From Elysia chlorotica (lineage: Eukaryota > Mollusca > Gastropoda > Plakobranchidae): a stretch of 64,000 nt of DNA. The position numbers and the translations under genes are program-made. The stretch is from NCBI GenBank assembly GCA_003991915.1, contig RQTK01000669.1, positions 157,806 to 221,805 on the forward strand, given 5' to 3'. This document shows positions 33,281-46,850 of the stretch, in pieces. The notes beneath the pieces were generated by a model that had not been told where the DNA came from, ran no database searches, and saw only the letters and a program-made list of their open reading frames with translations. Positions within the stretch are counted from its first letter, which is position 1, and each line of letters begins with the position of its first letter.

Positions 33281-35027
33281 TGTCAATTATTCTTCTGTTC
33301 ATTCATTGCTTTCTTCAAAACAAAACTTGAAGAAGCTTCAGCGCATTCTAGATAGCACATGAGAGAAAAAATTCATTAAGGATTTTGGATTTTCAAATGA
33401 ACAATGCATAAATTGATCAGGAGCAAAGGAAATAGGGAGCTGATGAGCTGTTCTTGATGACCCATTTAAAAATTATGTTAAGAAGTGTTAAAGAGTTAAA
33501 GAGTTGGCATAGCTTAAGAAAAATAGAATCAAATTGTTACAATGCCAATATATTTTGAAAATAAGAGAAAGCTCTTATAGAACATTTTTATCACTGGGAA
33601 ACTACTACTTCAACAAAAAATCTAATGATTTAATTTTTTTTCTCTAAATCATATAATTTAAAAAAAATTGCATAGCATAGCGATTTTTCAGGTACTCTAG
33701 ATCAAAATTCTTTTGTGCTTTTTAAAACTTTCATTTGCAAATCAATAACAAACTCTACCTGAGAATAAAACTTCAATTACTTTTCTTGATTTTGTTTAAA
33801 TTCATTTATATTGGGCTGAGTCTATACCCATTATATTTAATGTTTATGCTCAAACTGAACTGTGCTATAGGGCCTACACACTATAAAGCATAGTTTTTCT
33901 AGGCTACGAAATGGTTAAAAGCACTGCCTGTTGCAATTATTCTACTTAAGACAGAAAATTATCTTTCTTTATACCCGGTAGGCTACCTAAGAAATGTTAA
34001 ATTATAAGAGAGCTTAAGTTTATTTGATGGTTAGGCCAAATTATTTAATTTGAACAAAAACACTCAAATATAGCTCGTATTGCAAACAGTTGGACAAACC
34101 CCACAAAACCTGTATACCGGTATATGATAATTGATAGAGGCAGAAACACATCCTCAAATTTATAACGTCGTGTGAGTGGCTCCTATCCGTTAAGATTTTG
34201 CTCATGTTATGATTCTAATCCCCTGTCATCTCTCTAGATGGACCAAACAACCCACACAATGTTAGAAATGTACTATCATGACTCAGGGCTAGATTTGAAT
34301 CATGTGGATCATCTCTTTAGTTCTCAAAATCTAAATCTAGGGTTAATAGATACAGTCATGATATTTATGATTGTTCCTTGCGATACAAAATCAGAAGAAG
34401 AGCTTAAGTTACTGTATTGACCACGGAAAATATAGAAATGATTGCTCGTAACTTTTTGGTTGATGCACAACATCTATCGCTCAGCAAGATATCGTAGTTT
34501 GTTATCACTGAAAAAATGTTACCGTTGCCCCTTTGGGCAGCCATGTGTAAACAAAAATATCTAGTTATATGAAAACAAGAAATGGAAACACGTACCTCTT
34601 TCGTTTTTCGTCATTTACGAACTTGAATGGTCGACATTTTTGTTTTGTTTGTTGTTTTTTTACGTCGTCCTCGGTATAATTATCACCCTTACAGATAACT
34701 TCAGAGCAAAAAGTCGTATTTTTTTCAATTGGGCTACATTCAATAAGCACTGACGAACGCCGTAGATAAATGCGGATTTCTTTGTTGACCACAGATTCAT
34801 TTCTTATTTGTTTTAGCAGTCTATGTGCTTCTATTGCAATTGTTTATAACCATAAAAGAGGAATAAAAGTGTAGGTGTCAATTTAACAGGTGTAGTAAAA
34901 GTAGCTGCTTTGTGTAGTAGATCGTAGTCGTAGGGCCTACAAACTATCATACTTTAATCCTGTCGCCATAAAAGATATACATCTACATGTACTGGCTATA
35001 CATATGGCTGTGGACATGTAAAGGATG

Positions 35028-35028
<1 letters not shown>
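33281..35028. other. Upstream region of MINDY4, no further gene seen
   Basis: AT-rich sequence that should contain the MINDY4 promoter and any untranslated first exon, but no diagnostic element was found. The short ORFs at 34238 and 34565 lack recognisable domains. Confidence 0.35.
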
Positions 35029-35080
<52 letters not shown>

Positions 35081-35102
35081 GGAGGCAGAGAGACAGAGAC
35101 AG

Positions 35103-35178
<76 letters not shown>

Positions 35179-35189
35179 CGACAGAGAGA
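35029..35189. repeat. Compound GA / GACA microsatellite
   Basis: A GA tract (about 35029-35074), an imperfect AGAGAC middle, a second GA tract (about 35110-35158), then GACAGACA to 35178. Confidence 0.95.
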
Positions 35190-36230
35190 GGGAGAGAGAT
35201 ATGCATTAAAAATTGTATTTTCCCTTTTGTTGGTTTTTCTCGTTTTGTTTTGTTTGGTTGTTGTTTTGTTTTGTCTTTATTGTCGGTTTCTGTTTTATTT
35301 TTCTCTTTTTAGTTTTTTTTTTCATCTTTTTTTTTTAAAGCCAAATACATACTAACTGTAGGCTTAATTAAAACAAAAAAATAATGATCATCCCCATGGT
35401 GCTAGTTGGTTGAAGGGCGGAAGGAAAGAGTCGCCAATGTCGCTATAGCCGGTTATAGAGACTGTGGAACGAGAGCACATATCTATGTAGGATTTAAGAC
35501 GTGTAATTGTCTATTGGGCAAGTTGGAATTAATCGTTTGGCAGTAAGCCTAACGACAGGCAATTTCTCTGTAGTCGCCCAGGGTCAATCTCTGCGTTCTA
35601 AGAAAATCAACCGGTCAGGAACTAAGAATTAGATTTCGGACTCAGTTGAAAGCGGACATAGCCAAGCTAAGAACGAGGTCAACCCAAAACTTGATTAAAA
35701 AAAAAAAAGCCTAACATTACTCGGAGATACAGGATCTTTCTTGTGTCCCCAAAATGACTCCAGGTAGGATACTAAAATAGGTCAACTTTTTAAAGAGCAC
35801 TGCGCTGCCCTCTTCCCAGCGTCACAGGAATTTTACAGAAAACGGATGCGGATACAATTTTACATTATACTTTTAAAACACTGTGGAGCTTGTGGTTGTG
35901 TGTCAAATTTGCTTATATATATTCTATAATTCTTTCACGAATCCTGCATGTTTTTTCTATCCACCCCTTTTTTTCGCATTCTCCTTTTTTACCACCTTTT
36001 CACTCCAGCGCACCCATATCCCCATGAGGATGAAATTCAGAATCAAAAAAAAAAAAAAAAAACGAAAAAAGGCTAGTCCCGGAGTTAAATTTTTTTAAAC
36101 CATACCCGTTTTATTTCGATCCTCTGTCTTAACTTTTCATGAAGTTTTCGCCTGTAGTTAATTTGCACTGCGACGCTAGATAACATCAAGAAGCACAAAC
36201 ACACACATATTCTCCCCGCCCTCTCTTTCT
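35190..36230. other. Intergenic, no feature seen
   Basis: Begins with a T/G-rich TTTTGTTT stretch, followed by unstructured AT-rich sequence and a poly-A run near 36045-36062. Confidence 0.4.
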
Positions 36231-36870
<640 letters not shown>

Positions 36871-36949
36871 TCTCTCTCTCTTACTAAAGTGTCAAATTTA
36901 TTTCAGGTAGTCCTCGCACTAACCTAACCCCTCAATAGGCTATAGGTTA

Positions 36950-37215
36950 AAAGGGGAGGGTGTGTGTCTTTGATGCAAAGCGCTCCTTGTAATTGATAGG
37001 CCCCCGGGTCGAGACCCCATTTCCCCTTGCTTTTTCCTTACTGGATGAGTGTCAGTATAATCTCACCGGTTGAGAGTGTGGTCCTGGTATCCTCTTTCTG
37101 TCTTTATGTGGCAGTATGTAAAATTACCAGGCCTAAGCCTCGGGACCAGTTCACAAGGTTGTCAAGGAGCTGTCGATGCATATTAATTTAAGAAACCAAT
37201 AAACTCAACAAAACT
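36950..37215 (+). mobile_element. Diverged tRNA-derived SINE
   Basis: A B-box-like GGGTCGAGACCCC (about 37005) is followed by TGAGTGTCAGTATAATCTCA, CGGTTGAGAG, TGGTATCCTC and TTTATGTGGCAG in the same order as the 53183 copy. It ends in an AAACTCAACAAAACTCAACC tail. Confidence 0.65.
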
Positions 37216-37789
37216 CAACCCGTATCCGCATGCTCCTAGTCCTCAATTGCCCCTGACAGTGGAACTCTATTTTCCATGCGGATTAATTTTTTTAGGTTGT
37301 TGTCTCTTAAAACAGAGAATGTCCTACTTCCAGTATTGTATATTTTTTCCATAAATTTTCGTCTTGAGTTGACATCCGCACTTTAAGTCTGTGTCACCAT
37401 CCGGCATCAAACCACCCGGATCTGATTATCAAAATACAGTGGAACACACTTAAACCGAAAACGGCTGAACCGAAAAAACGGCTAAACCGAAAAGAAATCG
37501 AAGTAATTGCGGTTTTCCTTCTTTTTTCCTTATATGAAACCTACGGTAAACCGAAATCGTCGGCCAGCATACTATCGCTAAACCGAAAAGAAATGTCTAA
37601 CTTCATGCCGCTGGGTAATAGAGTTTCTCGAAAAAATCAGCGTATTCGGACAACCCTTTCCCTCCTTTATGCAATGCAGTACCCCTGCCAGTCATGAGTC
37701 ATCAAATCTACCACTAACAAAGCCCACCGTCACCCCTCTCTTGCTAATCAGCGCCACCATTAGGCTTACATTTACACGCTGATCATCGT

Positions 37790-38090
37790 GAGCCACCAGT
37801 GCCTAGGCCCATGCAGTCTCTAACAGTAACACTAAAAATTAACGTGTGTAGCGAAGCAGAAATTGTTGCATCACTTTTTACGGTACACACTGATCAGCGC
37901 GTGCCATCAAGACCTAGCCCAACACAGTCTCCAACACCGAATGTGCGTAGCCAAGCAGACATTGTTGCATCACTTTTTACAGTACACACTGATCAGCGCG
38001 TGCCATCTAGACCTAGCCTAACACAGTCTCTACCGAATGTGCGAAGCCAAACAAACATTGTTGCATCACTCATCACTGTCTGTGCGCATG
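37790..38090. repeat. Minisatellite of 99- and 96-bp units inside the DNA transposon
   Basis: ATTGTTGCATCACT recurs at 37862, 37961 and 38057, with units running through CACTGATCAGCGCGTGCCAT and ACCTAGCC. Both unit lengths are multiples of three, so a 104-codon ORF (37799-38113) repeats IVASLFTVHTDQRVPSRPS. No domain is recognised. Confidence 0.85.
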
Positions 38091-38245
38091 TGATCATAGA
38101 CCGGGCTGGCTGATTGACTGCTCGGTGGACAAACTTAGGCGATGCTAAATTGTTTGCAGTGGTACAGGCCCGCACACGCATTGTTATGGTTACTAGATCT
38201 AGGACGAGGGGTCAAGTCAGGGTTGCCTTGAAATTGAAAGGGGAG

Positions 38246-38248
38246 AGT

Positions 38249-38288
<40 letters not shown>

Positions 38289-38489
38289 GTGGGGGAGGTA
38301 ATTAAAAAGATGGAGAGAAAGAGCTAATGAGAAAGAGGGAGGGGATCATTAAAAACATTGAGAGAGAGAGAAAGAGAGAATTGGGTGAGGGGGGTGTCAT
38401 TAAAAAGATCGAGAGAGATGTGTTGAATGAGTGAATGAAAGGTAAAAGTAAAATGAAGAAGACTAGTCTAGATCTAAATCTAGATCTTG

Positions 38490-38526
<37 letters not shown>
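38246..38526. repeat. GA-rich tracts inside the DNA transposon
   Basis: GA blocks at about 38246-38288, 38358-38378 and 38489-38524 separated by GATC and AAAAAGA-containing spacers. Confidence 0.85.
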
Positions 38527-38527
<1 letters not shown>

Positions 38528-39072
38528 TGGAGTGGGAGAGGGGGGCAGAGACAGAATGACAAGGAGATAAAGAGGAATCTTAATTTAGCAACTGCTGTCA
38601 TTCTTTAAATACCTAATCGAAAAAAAATATGCCCAATGTGCTATTTGTAAGGAAAATCCGTTTGGAATGAGATTGGATATTTTACATGTCTGTGATTAGA
38701 ACAAAAGTGGCAAAACAAAACAATCAGTCGCAAACACGAAATATCGAACTCTACATTTTTTAGCAATTCTTGGCAATAGAGGAAACACAGAAAAGGCCAA
38801 AGAAATTCCAGATTTGTTCCCACATTCGAATAGAAAAGAGACAAAAACAAACAAAAAACAAAATGACACAACAATCCCCCCCCCCCACACACACACAAAG
38901 CAAGAAAATTCAAATTTCGTGGCTTGTGTCCCTTTCGATTTTTTTTCGTTTTGTCTTGACTATGTTTAAACCAAAATATGTTTAAACCGAAATTGAAATT
39001 AGACCCCCTAAAATTTCGGTTTAAACGTGTTGCACTGTATAAGGAAGTTCAAAATATGGAAACACAAAGCAC

Positions 39073-39078
39073 TTTATT
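39073..39078 (-). terminator. HAP40 polyadenylation signal candidate
   Basis: AATAAA on the minus strand about 380 nt past the HAP40 stop, just before the edge of the DNA transposon. Confidence 0.45.
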
Positions 39079-39458
39079 AATCCAATGGAAATTTAAACCA
39101 CTTGATATTTCATATGATTATACATTCATCTAACTTGTCTTTGTATAGGAAAACAACTTTTATAAAGATAAGAAATGCCAACTGGATTATTTTTTTAATT
39201 GACTCTTTTGGGGTTTAGCGGTATAGCATATTGAATCACAAAACATGACCCCTCTATAGACTTTCACTGAATTCTGACCTGCCAATTTTTTTTTACTGAA
39301 AAGTTTGTAAAACTAGGAAAATTGGCGTCTATGTAAGAAAGAGTGTAGCACTAAAAAAGTTTGCAAGTTGCATTAAGTGCCACAGCCCAAATGGAATGGA
39401 ATATGTGGCGACCACCAAGTCTCACTGTCAGGTAAGTGGAAGTCGGTGGCCACTTGCC

Positions 39459-42400
39459 TCAGACACCCTCGCCACTAGGATGGGAATGTTCATGAATCAC
39501 GTAATGCAAAAGTTGGTTTTGGTTCGGCTCAAGCAGTGGCCACATATCTTTCTGTAGAGCTTTCAGCGACACCAAGTCTTGGGACTGACACGCCATCTGA
39601 AAAGTCCGCAGAAAAAAGGTTATAGTAAGCTTGAGTGAGATCTGCAACAACAAAAAATGAAAGAATTAATCTGAAAGTGTAAAGAATGAGCAAAGTCGTA
39701 TACTTAAGTTTACAGCCCTTCATTTCCTTGGGAGGTACCAGGATTTACAAGGTTATGCATTAACATAGAAGACGGGGTAAAGAGTGGAAGTCCTCCAGTA
39801 GCCACAATACATGGGAACAACAGAGGGTGTAAAAATCCACGAGTAGACATTACACAGAAAGATTGTTTTCTTACCACAACAGATTGTAACAGAAGATAAA
39901 GGTCCTCTCCAAGGTACATTTCTGGAGAAGGAAAAAAAATGTAATCAGAACGACTTTTGAACCTACTCTTAGGCCTGGGAGACATGGTTTATCTAGCTGA
40001 CAAGAGCATGAGATTTGGAAAATAATTATTCTCTCTGACACATGAAGATACCCATTAACATTTTTTTTAAATACATGGCAGTGAATTTAATATTGTCAGG
40101 ATAGCATATCTCAGAAATATCTCATTTTGACATTAGCATACCAATGGATTTGTTTGATCAGTATCTATCTCAATTTCTTAGGGTGAAGTGAAAATTAAAA
40201 ATGTACAATCAAGATAAACGTTGGCTGTGACTGTGTAACAAGGGACAAGAAAGCATGAGAATGTGACACATAAATTCGAAATTTACATATTCGATCAAAA
40301 AAAATATCTGTATTCCTAACATAATTTTGATGCAGTTTGACACTAAATACATCTAATACCAAGAAAAATAGTTAAAGTTTGAGGCGGGCGCCCGCTTCCC
40401 TCTAAACCTTTCCGGGAATTTCCAAGAAGCGAGTGATTTTTCTGCAAAAGTCCAGACACTCTGATAACCATACTTACTTTTATTAGTTTTATTGTTCAGT
40501 TGAGTGTACTTAGCTTTCCTTTGTTCCTGTGAGAATTAGATCTAAGACTGTCAATCATGATAAACCTTACCTGTAATTGTGTCACAAGATTCCCAGGTGT
40601 ACTTTTCCAGCGTCTGAGCATGCTCTGGTCTGATCCTCTGAGGCGTCGGCTGTAAAAAGCATCAAATCAGTAAACAAAGACCACAAGCATTATGCCTTTT
40701 TGGATAAAACATTATGGGGAAGACTGTAGGCACGAAATATATTGATTAACTTAGTGTTTTGTCTATTTTTACTTACGTTCCTGAAGGCTCACTAAAGTCT
40801 TGCACCCAAATACTCCCTTTTTTTCCCCTGACATATAAGGAATTGGTCTGGTGGCCTGAACTGAATGTCTGTATTTACTCCAGCCACAGATTTTCAATCA
40901 ATTCGCCTATCATCCCATATCTACTCCAAGAACAGACTCTCAATCAATTTGTCTATTGCCCCATATTAAATTTCAACACAGACTCTTGACCAATTTTTAT
41001 GATCCCACAGCTAGCACAGACTATCAATCAATGTGTTTGCCGACACAGTGAAGTAGTATAGCTTTACCTGTAGCAGCAGCAGCAAGAGGACACGAGTGAT
41101 CTCACACTTGGCCAGGATGTCACAGTACGCTCCGATTGGACGCCCTGTCAGCGAGGAACCTGTCGATAAGGTCAAAGATTTGAGAAAATATAATATAAAC
41201 ACAATTACATTCCGAAGCATGAAAAGATGTTATCTCTAAACTTCTGTGCCAGACGTTTTTTCTTTTGGTGCTGCATACTTTCATAGCACTAATCAGCTAT
41301 CTTGGAATCATTTCAGTCAGAAAAAAAAATTGCATAGGAATTTTTTTTTTTTTTAATGTGTCTTAAGTTCAAAGGTACATGTAGGTGGTTCTAATTTCTT
41401 AAGATATTAAAAACACAAAACACACTTGCCTCCTCTTTCATGAGCCAGATAGGCCATCTCTGTGAGCACTGCAAGAGCTCCCTCATAATCCTCTGGGAAA
41501 ATAAAACGGTTATAGTTCAATAGGTCCTTCCCACATTTGGTTGCTTTCATACTTCCACTCACAAAACTTAATGAGAACTCAAGCGAATGGATCTTGTTTG
41601 AAATTTTCAGAAAGTTTTTGACTTCCAGTGGAAATCATTCTGTTAGAACTTCAAAAGACAAATTGAGATCATAATGAAAGTGACTTTCTTGACTACCAGC
41701 TTTGTACTTGTAATGCAATTTTTCATATTGTTTGAAACATGGCTGTTTTATTGTGAATGAAATAAAATGTTTTATATTGATTGAAACAAAACCATTTCAT
41801 TTTGTAAAAAAATGATTGTTTAATCTTGGACTGTTTCATCTTGTTTAAACATACTTGTTTCCATCTTGCACTCTGCCACTTTCTGTAAAGCTGAGAGACA
41901 GTCCAGAGCACTCTGCTTGGAGAAAGAAGGCAGAGCAGAGAAAACATGTAAGATTTTGCTCAACTTTCTGAATATTTATCACTTCATCCAAAAATCCTCG
42001 GAGTCAATACTCAAAGATTTAATACCCTGATGTTGAGGCCATTTTTAAGTCTGCAAACATTATTACAAGAGTTGATATTTCAAATAAATACTTTTTTTCA
42101 CCTACAAAAATTTCTGGGTTAGAAAAAAATTGTTTTGAGAAGGCAAAACAATGAGAATAAAGCTTGTGAAACTGGACCTTATGCCTTTGTTCGTTTACTT
42201 TTTGTGATTATAGCTTAGGGAAACGAATGTCCTCTGAGTATCATCCATCCCTGGAGCCACTTAGAGGTTGATTTGGTTCAACGTCCAATGTCAGCACTCT
42301 AAAGGTTATATTGTGTACATGCCCCAAGACTGACGTCTGACAATTTTATATGCTGCCACACTTGAGACGAGGTGGCGAGACATCCCTGGAGCTAAATTAT

Positions 42401-45308
42401 AACTATTTTTTTAGTTATTTTTTTCTATGCATGAATGGGTTTCCAAGAAATTGTAGACCTTCTTGATCAAATTTAGATCTACATCTACAGTTCATCTTGT
42501 ATTACTTGAACTAGACTCAAATTCTGGATTTGCTCTTGGTTTCTTCTTTATGTATAGGTTCATAAACTGTATTATCATCACTGTTTGTGGGTAAATCAGA
42601 AGCAGCATCACCACCTGTTGATGCTTCAAGCAGAAAATTAATATTACATTTTTGACAAATAAGATAGAAAGATGCATGTCCCTTAAAAAAAAAATAGAAT
42701 TGATAAACAAACCTGTGACTGCAACTCAGAAGCCCGTTGGAAGTGACCAATTGCTTCCCCTGGTCTGTTCATTTTCTAAAATATAGACAAAGAAAAAAAG
42801 TAAATAAAACATAAAAATAGATCTACATGGTTTTGCATACAATATTATCATAAAAAAAAAAATAAAGCTGTATTGAGAGTCACCAAAAGGACCTGGCAAG
42901 CCCAGTCCACTTATAATTTTTTTTTTTTTAGTTTACACGAGCACAGTCACTGTTCTGATATTTCATGTGATTAAAGTTAAAATAATAATATTAATAATGA
43001 TGATAATAGTATAAAACATACAATTAACCTATTTCAAAATTGTCAAAACAAAGCCATTTTCTGTTCAGGTCTGGGTATGAAAGAGGCTGATAATTTTTTT
43101 ATTCATATCTCAATGCTGAGCAAGTCTGATGGTTACTTACTCTGAGCACATTTCCAACTTCCAAACACAGGGATGCAGCCAGAGCAATCTGCTTGTTTTC
43201 AATATGAACCTGACATAAAAAGTATTTAAATTGTGATTATTTGAGATCTGCAATGCCATGGCCTTAGCTGGAATCTTCTCAGAAACAAGACATTAAGATT
43301 CTTATTGTTTAATAAACAAAACATTTAGACATAACATGAATCCGAGAAACAATATCCCAACTGCCTCTCAATGCAATCCTTATAATAGATGTACAATTCT
43401 TAGAAATAGAGTGTGATTATAGCCATCTGGCATGGCTATAGCTAATAAATCCAAAACCAACCCTTACACATATAACATGGCTTCCAGCTTCTGATATAAA
43501 CCCTTACCCACATTCATGGCTGTAGCTACTGTTCTGACATCATCCCTTACAAGCATGGCATTTTGATATTGTTCTGATATCAACCCTTACCCGGATAGCA
43601 TGGCTGTAGCAGTTGATAGCGGCTGTGAGATGTTCCTGGAAACCTGGCACCCTCAGCTCTCTGTCTGTCAGCTCTGCCTCGAGGAATGCACGCGCTGCGT
43701 CAGTCAAGGCCTGGGCTTCCCCCGCTGAGTTAGACAGAGTGTGTTCACATCTGGACATCAAAATGGAGAGATGTTATTCAGCAGAACAGCTTTATTTCGC
43801 CAAATAAAATAAAATCGATATGCAAACCATATTCAATTAATAGTTAACAACATAACAATCCCTTTCTGCTATACAAGTTTGTATAGACTAATGAATAAGA
43901 ATGAATATGGTGCCTATGAGTTGAGTTAGGATACTTTTCTAAACGGTACCATTCTTTGCATAACTTACTTTAAAACTTTCCAAAGTTAAGGTGCTGAATT
44001 TCTCCCAACGACATGCCTGCAAAGCTTACAACTGTCAACATCCACCTAAAAAAAAAAAAAAAGGTTGCCCCCCCCCCTCATTTCTTGTAAATGAAAGGCA
44101 AAGTAAGCTTGTTGGAAACAAAAACATCAATTTATTTCGCAGTTACTAAATACCGATGAAAATCTCTTAAAATTATTGTCAGCTGACCTTGCCTGTGCCA
44201 GGCAACAGAATCCTGCGTACTGGGGACATTCTTGGCTCTTCAAGGTCCTTGCCAGTGATGCTGTGGAATACAGACAATAGGCATTAATGAAGTGGACAGG
44301 GCTTTTGTTAATATATCCTGTTTCAATTTTATTGTTGCTCAACTTAGCAAACAGTGAATTTGACTAGCTCAAAAGTAGCCACTGGTTAGTCACTTGAGTG
44401 CACTTGTCTCTGCAATACATTTGTACTATACTGAAGCAAAGTGTGGTACTTACCAAACTCTTCACTGCCTTCTGACACATTAGGCTTCTTCAGAAACCTC
44501 CTGAAACAAACAGAAATCTTCAGTTTAAAATTAAACTTATTCATAGAGATTGCCCAGTGTCTTCTTTTCATTTATCACCAGAGTAACAAAACTCCACTGA
44601 AAAACTTTTAAAATGTTTATTTCATTGAAGAGAAAAAATGAAGTACATCAGATGACAATGACAAAGGTCTTGAGTGAATTAATTATTGTTGTTCTTTTCA
44701 AGCCAATTGACTAATCAATGATCGTCCTGTATCGTCCATATAAAAATGTAATTTATATTTTAGAGATTGATGAATGTGATGACTTTGGGAATTTAAATGT
44801 TCAGAATTTAACCCAAAAATGTTAACCCTAGTCCCTCTGCTGTGAAACAAAAACAAAACTAGACTTTCCTACGATTTTCCAGGGGTGTCAACAGGCTAGC
44901 ATAAAATCCCAAACTTTTCATAGGTCCCCTCCTCGTTAAAAACATGCACAGTCTAAGTACTTAAATCGCAATCATTGTCATAACTCACATGAGATATTAA
45001 AAGCCGAAGAAAATAAATTTAACAAAAAAATTTAATCAACAATCTTACTTCACAGTTAAATTGTAAACAAAACATCATCAGAAACTGAGAAAGTGGTCCT
45101 GAAACCACAAGGACACATTGCTTTTTGGTTGGGTTGTTTCTTTTCTGTTAAGAATTATTCTGAGCTCAGGCAAAGTCCTATTAAAACTCTCACAAACAAA
45201 ATCTGAAATTATGAAACTCTGGCATTCATGAAGAAGAAAAGAGACTTACTTTTTCAATTTATTTGTGACAGCTCGATACTTTGTGAGAACATCACTATCT
45301 TTCTCCAT
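39459..45308 (-). CDS. F8A1: Huntingtin-associated 40-kDa protein HAP40, twelve coding exons
   Basis: HAP40 is the stable partner of huntingtin and a Rab5 effector, with a TPR-like helical fold. Coding exons are 45308-45250, 44500-44454, 44260-44188, 43750-43591, 43209-43141, 42775-42713, 41912-41855, 41492-41430, 41159-41068, 40649-40571, 39921-39875 and 39596-39459. Phases agree throughout and give 315 residues. Matches to the human protein include [19 protein letters not shown] near the start, [64 protein letters not shown] and the C-terminal HPSGEGV. It lacks the Pro-rich insert that lengthens the human form (371). Exon 8 (41492-41430) ends at a GC donor (GCAAGT) rather than GT. An acceptor at 45339 (minus strand TTTGCAG) implies a separate untranslated first exon. 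Confidence 0.96.
42258..42380 (-). mobile_element. 5'-truncated SINE with a 12-bp target-site duplication
   Basis: Contains the 3' half of the SINE family in minus orientation (GGTTCAACGTCCAATGTCAG, CCCCAAGACTGACGTCTGAC). It is flanked by CATCCCTGGAGC at 42246-42257 and 42381-42392. Truncation with a perfect duplication indicates LINE-driven insertion. It sits in a HAP40 intron. Confidence 0.88.
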
Positions 45309-45848
45309 GATAAATTGATGGTCTCTTTAAAAAATAAACTGCAAATATAAGATAAAATAATAGTATTTTATTTCATAAAACATATCAGAGTAGAGCTGAC
45401 AACAACATAAAAACACAAATTGAAGGGAAAGAGAGGGAGAGGTTGGCCCACACCGAGAGAACATTTATAAGATTTAGAGGAAAGACTTGGTGTGCCACCA
45501 GTGCAGGCAGAAGAGTAGCAGACGACAGACAAGGTTTTCAATTAATGGTCTGGGAAGCAATGTCACAAAAAGAGACAGAATTCTGAGAATAACAGTGGCG
45601 TTTTCACTAAGCCAGTATTGAAGTGAAGCTTGGACCAGACAGCCGTATTGGACCTTCCGTAGATTTGTGTAACCTTTGTATTTGTCTACCTACGTATATC
45701 TATTCTGTCCAACAGAGTTGAAGTGATCTTTGAGGGAAAGTGTTTAGTCTAGCCCTAAGTTGTAGTGTTAAGTTTGCAATTAGAGCGCGGCTCCTGGACG
45801 GCAGTTTGTGTTTGTAAGTCTATAGTACCTTTCACCAAATCTATTCAC

Positions 45849-46411
45849 TGGTCGGCACTCCTTGAGTTTTGTGGTCCCTAGCCTTTGGGCGATCAAATGG
45901 ATGGTTGGGCGGGATTCGAGGGGCGAGTGGGTAAGATTCGATTACATTGGAGTCAGTCAACCTGTGGAGAGAGAAAGAGAGAAAGAGACAAGACAGACGG
46001 ACAGATTGACAGCTCTAGCAAGCGAGTGTGAGAGACACTAGAGATCTATAGAGTTTTAATCGCTAAACATATATCAATTTTATGTGCTTGTGCAGGTTTG
46101 TCCACAACCCCCTTCCCCGATTGCATTGAAGTTTGATTATGTTCAAACTTATTTAAACAATTGAATACTTCAAATCGCTTCCAGTCTTTTGAACCAAATA
46201 AATCATGCCCAAAAATAACAAAAAGACAGAAAGGACAGCTGGCAGGTATTTTATTCAATTTTAATAGAAAAAAAATGACAACTTAAAGACAGGGAGTAGA
46301 TCTACAGCTGGCTGGCATTTTATTTGATTTTAATAATCGAATCCCGTCCGCCCACCCATTTTATCGCCCACAGGCTTGGCACCACAAAACTCAAGGAGTG
46401 CCCACTGGCCA
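45849..46411. repeat. Inverted repeat pair in the first HAP40 intron
   Basis: 45849-45918 and 46338-46411 are reverse complements with several mismatches; the shared core is GCACTCCTTGAGTTTTGTGG and the arms end in GGGATTCG. A further short direct repeat (CAGCTGGCAGGTATTTTATT at about 46238 and a variant at about 46304) lies inside. This may be a decayed foldback element. Confidence 0.75.
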
Positions 46412-46779
46412 CAGTAGAAGTTTACCTTTCAGGGTAGGATTTAGATGTATAGATCGGTAATAGATTCCAGATGGCTGTGTAAGACTGTAGACAGCTTATA
46501 TTTTAATTTGTAAGCTAGTGCCATCCTCAGATCCTGAAGTGTAAAGTGTTAGAGTAGATCAGTATTAGATCGAGTTAGATCGGTGCAGGGATACCACAAC
46601 GACAAAAAATAACAATCACCTGAGCAATATTCAATGGAACCATTCACATTTGAAGGTTTGAATTTTAAAAAGCAGTCCAAAGAGATCTAGGCCCAAATCA
46701 GTTACCTCAAGGGAGAGGAAGGGATCGCCAACGACGCCTTGGAACTCTTTAGAAGTGCTCACTTCCTAGATCTACTCAC

Positions 46780-46850
46780 CTCATAGACATATATAACTAC
46801 CCCTAGACCGTTTACAAAAAATGGCGACCCGATTCGGGGCATATCAGCGC
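46780..46850 (-). promoter_or_regulatory. Proposed HAP40 promoter and untranslated first exon
   Basis: On the minus strand GCGCTGATATG and CGCCATTTTTTG (YY1-like) are followed by a leader that ends in GAG at 46780 before a good donor, GTGAGT. Splicing to the acceptor at 45338 would place 30 nt of leader before the HAP40 ATG. The 33-nt core (46818-46850) is shared with the region upstream of UBOX5. Confidence 0.5.

Larger units (their letters stand above)
37437..39037. mobile_element. 1.6-kb DNA transposon with terminal inverted repeats, non-autonomous, pogo/Tigger-like
   Basis: Left end CAGTGGAACACACTTAAACC and the reverse complement of the right end, CAGTGCAACACGTTTAAACC, match at 17 of 20 bases and continue with GAAA. 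Both ends are flanked by TA (37435-37436 and 39038-39039), as expected of Tc1/mariner-superfamily insertion. Further AAACCGAAA copies occur subterminally. No transposase frame is present; the interior holds a 97-bp minisatellite and GA tracts. The CAGTG terminus with TA duplication points to the pogo/Tigger group, but without a transposase this is inferred. It lies just beyond the 3' end of HAP40. Confidence 0.82.

Noticed and set aside
37799..38113. 104-codon ORF with a repeated peptide as a protein gene
   Set aside because: It lies within a non-autonomous DNA transposon, is formed by a minisatellite, and has no domain or splice sites. The in-frame unit length is recorded as a finding only.
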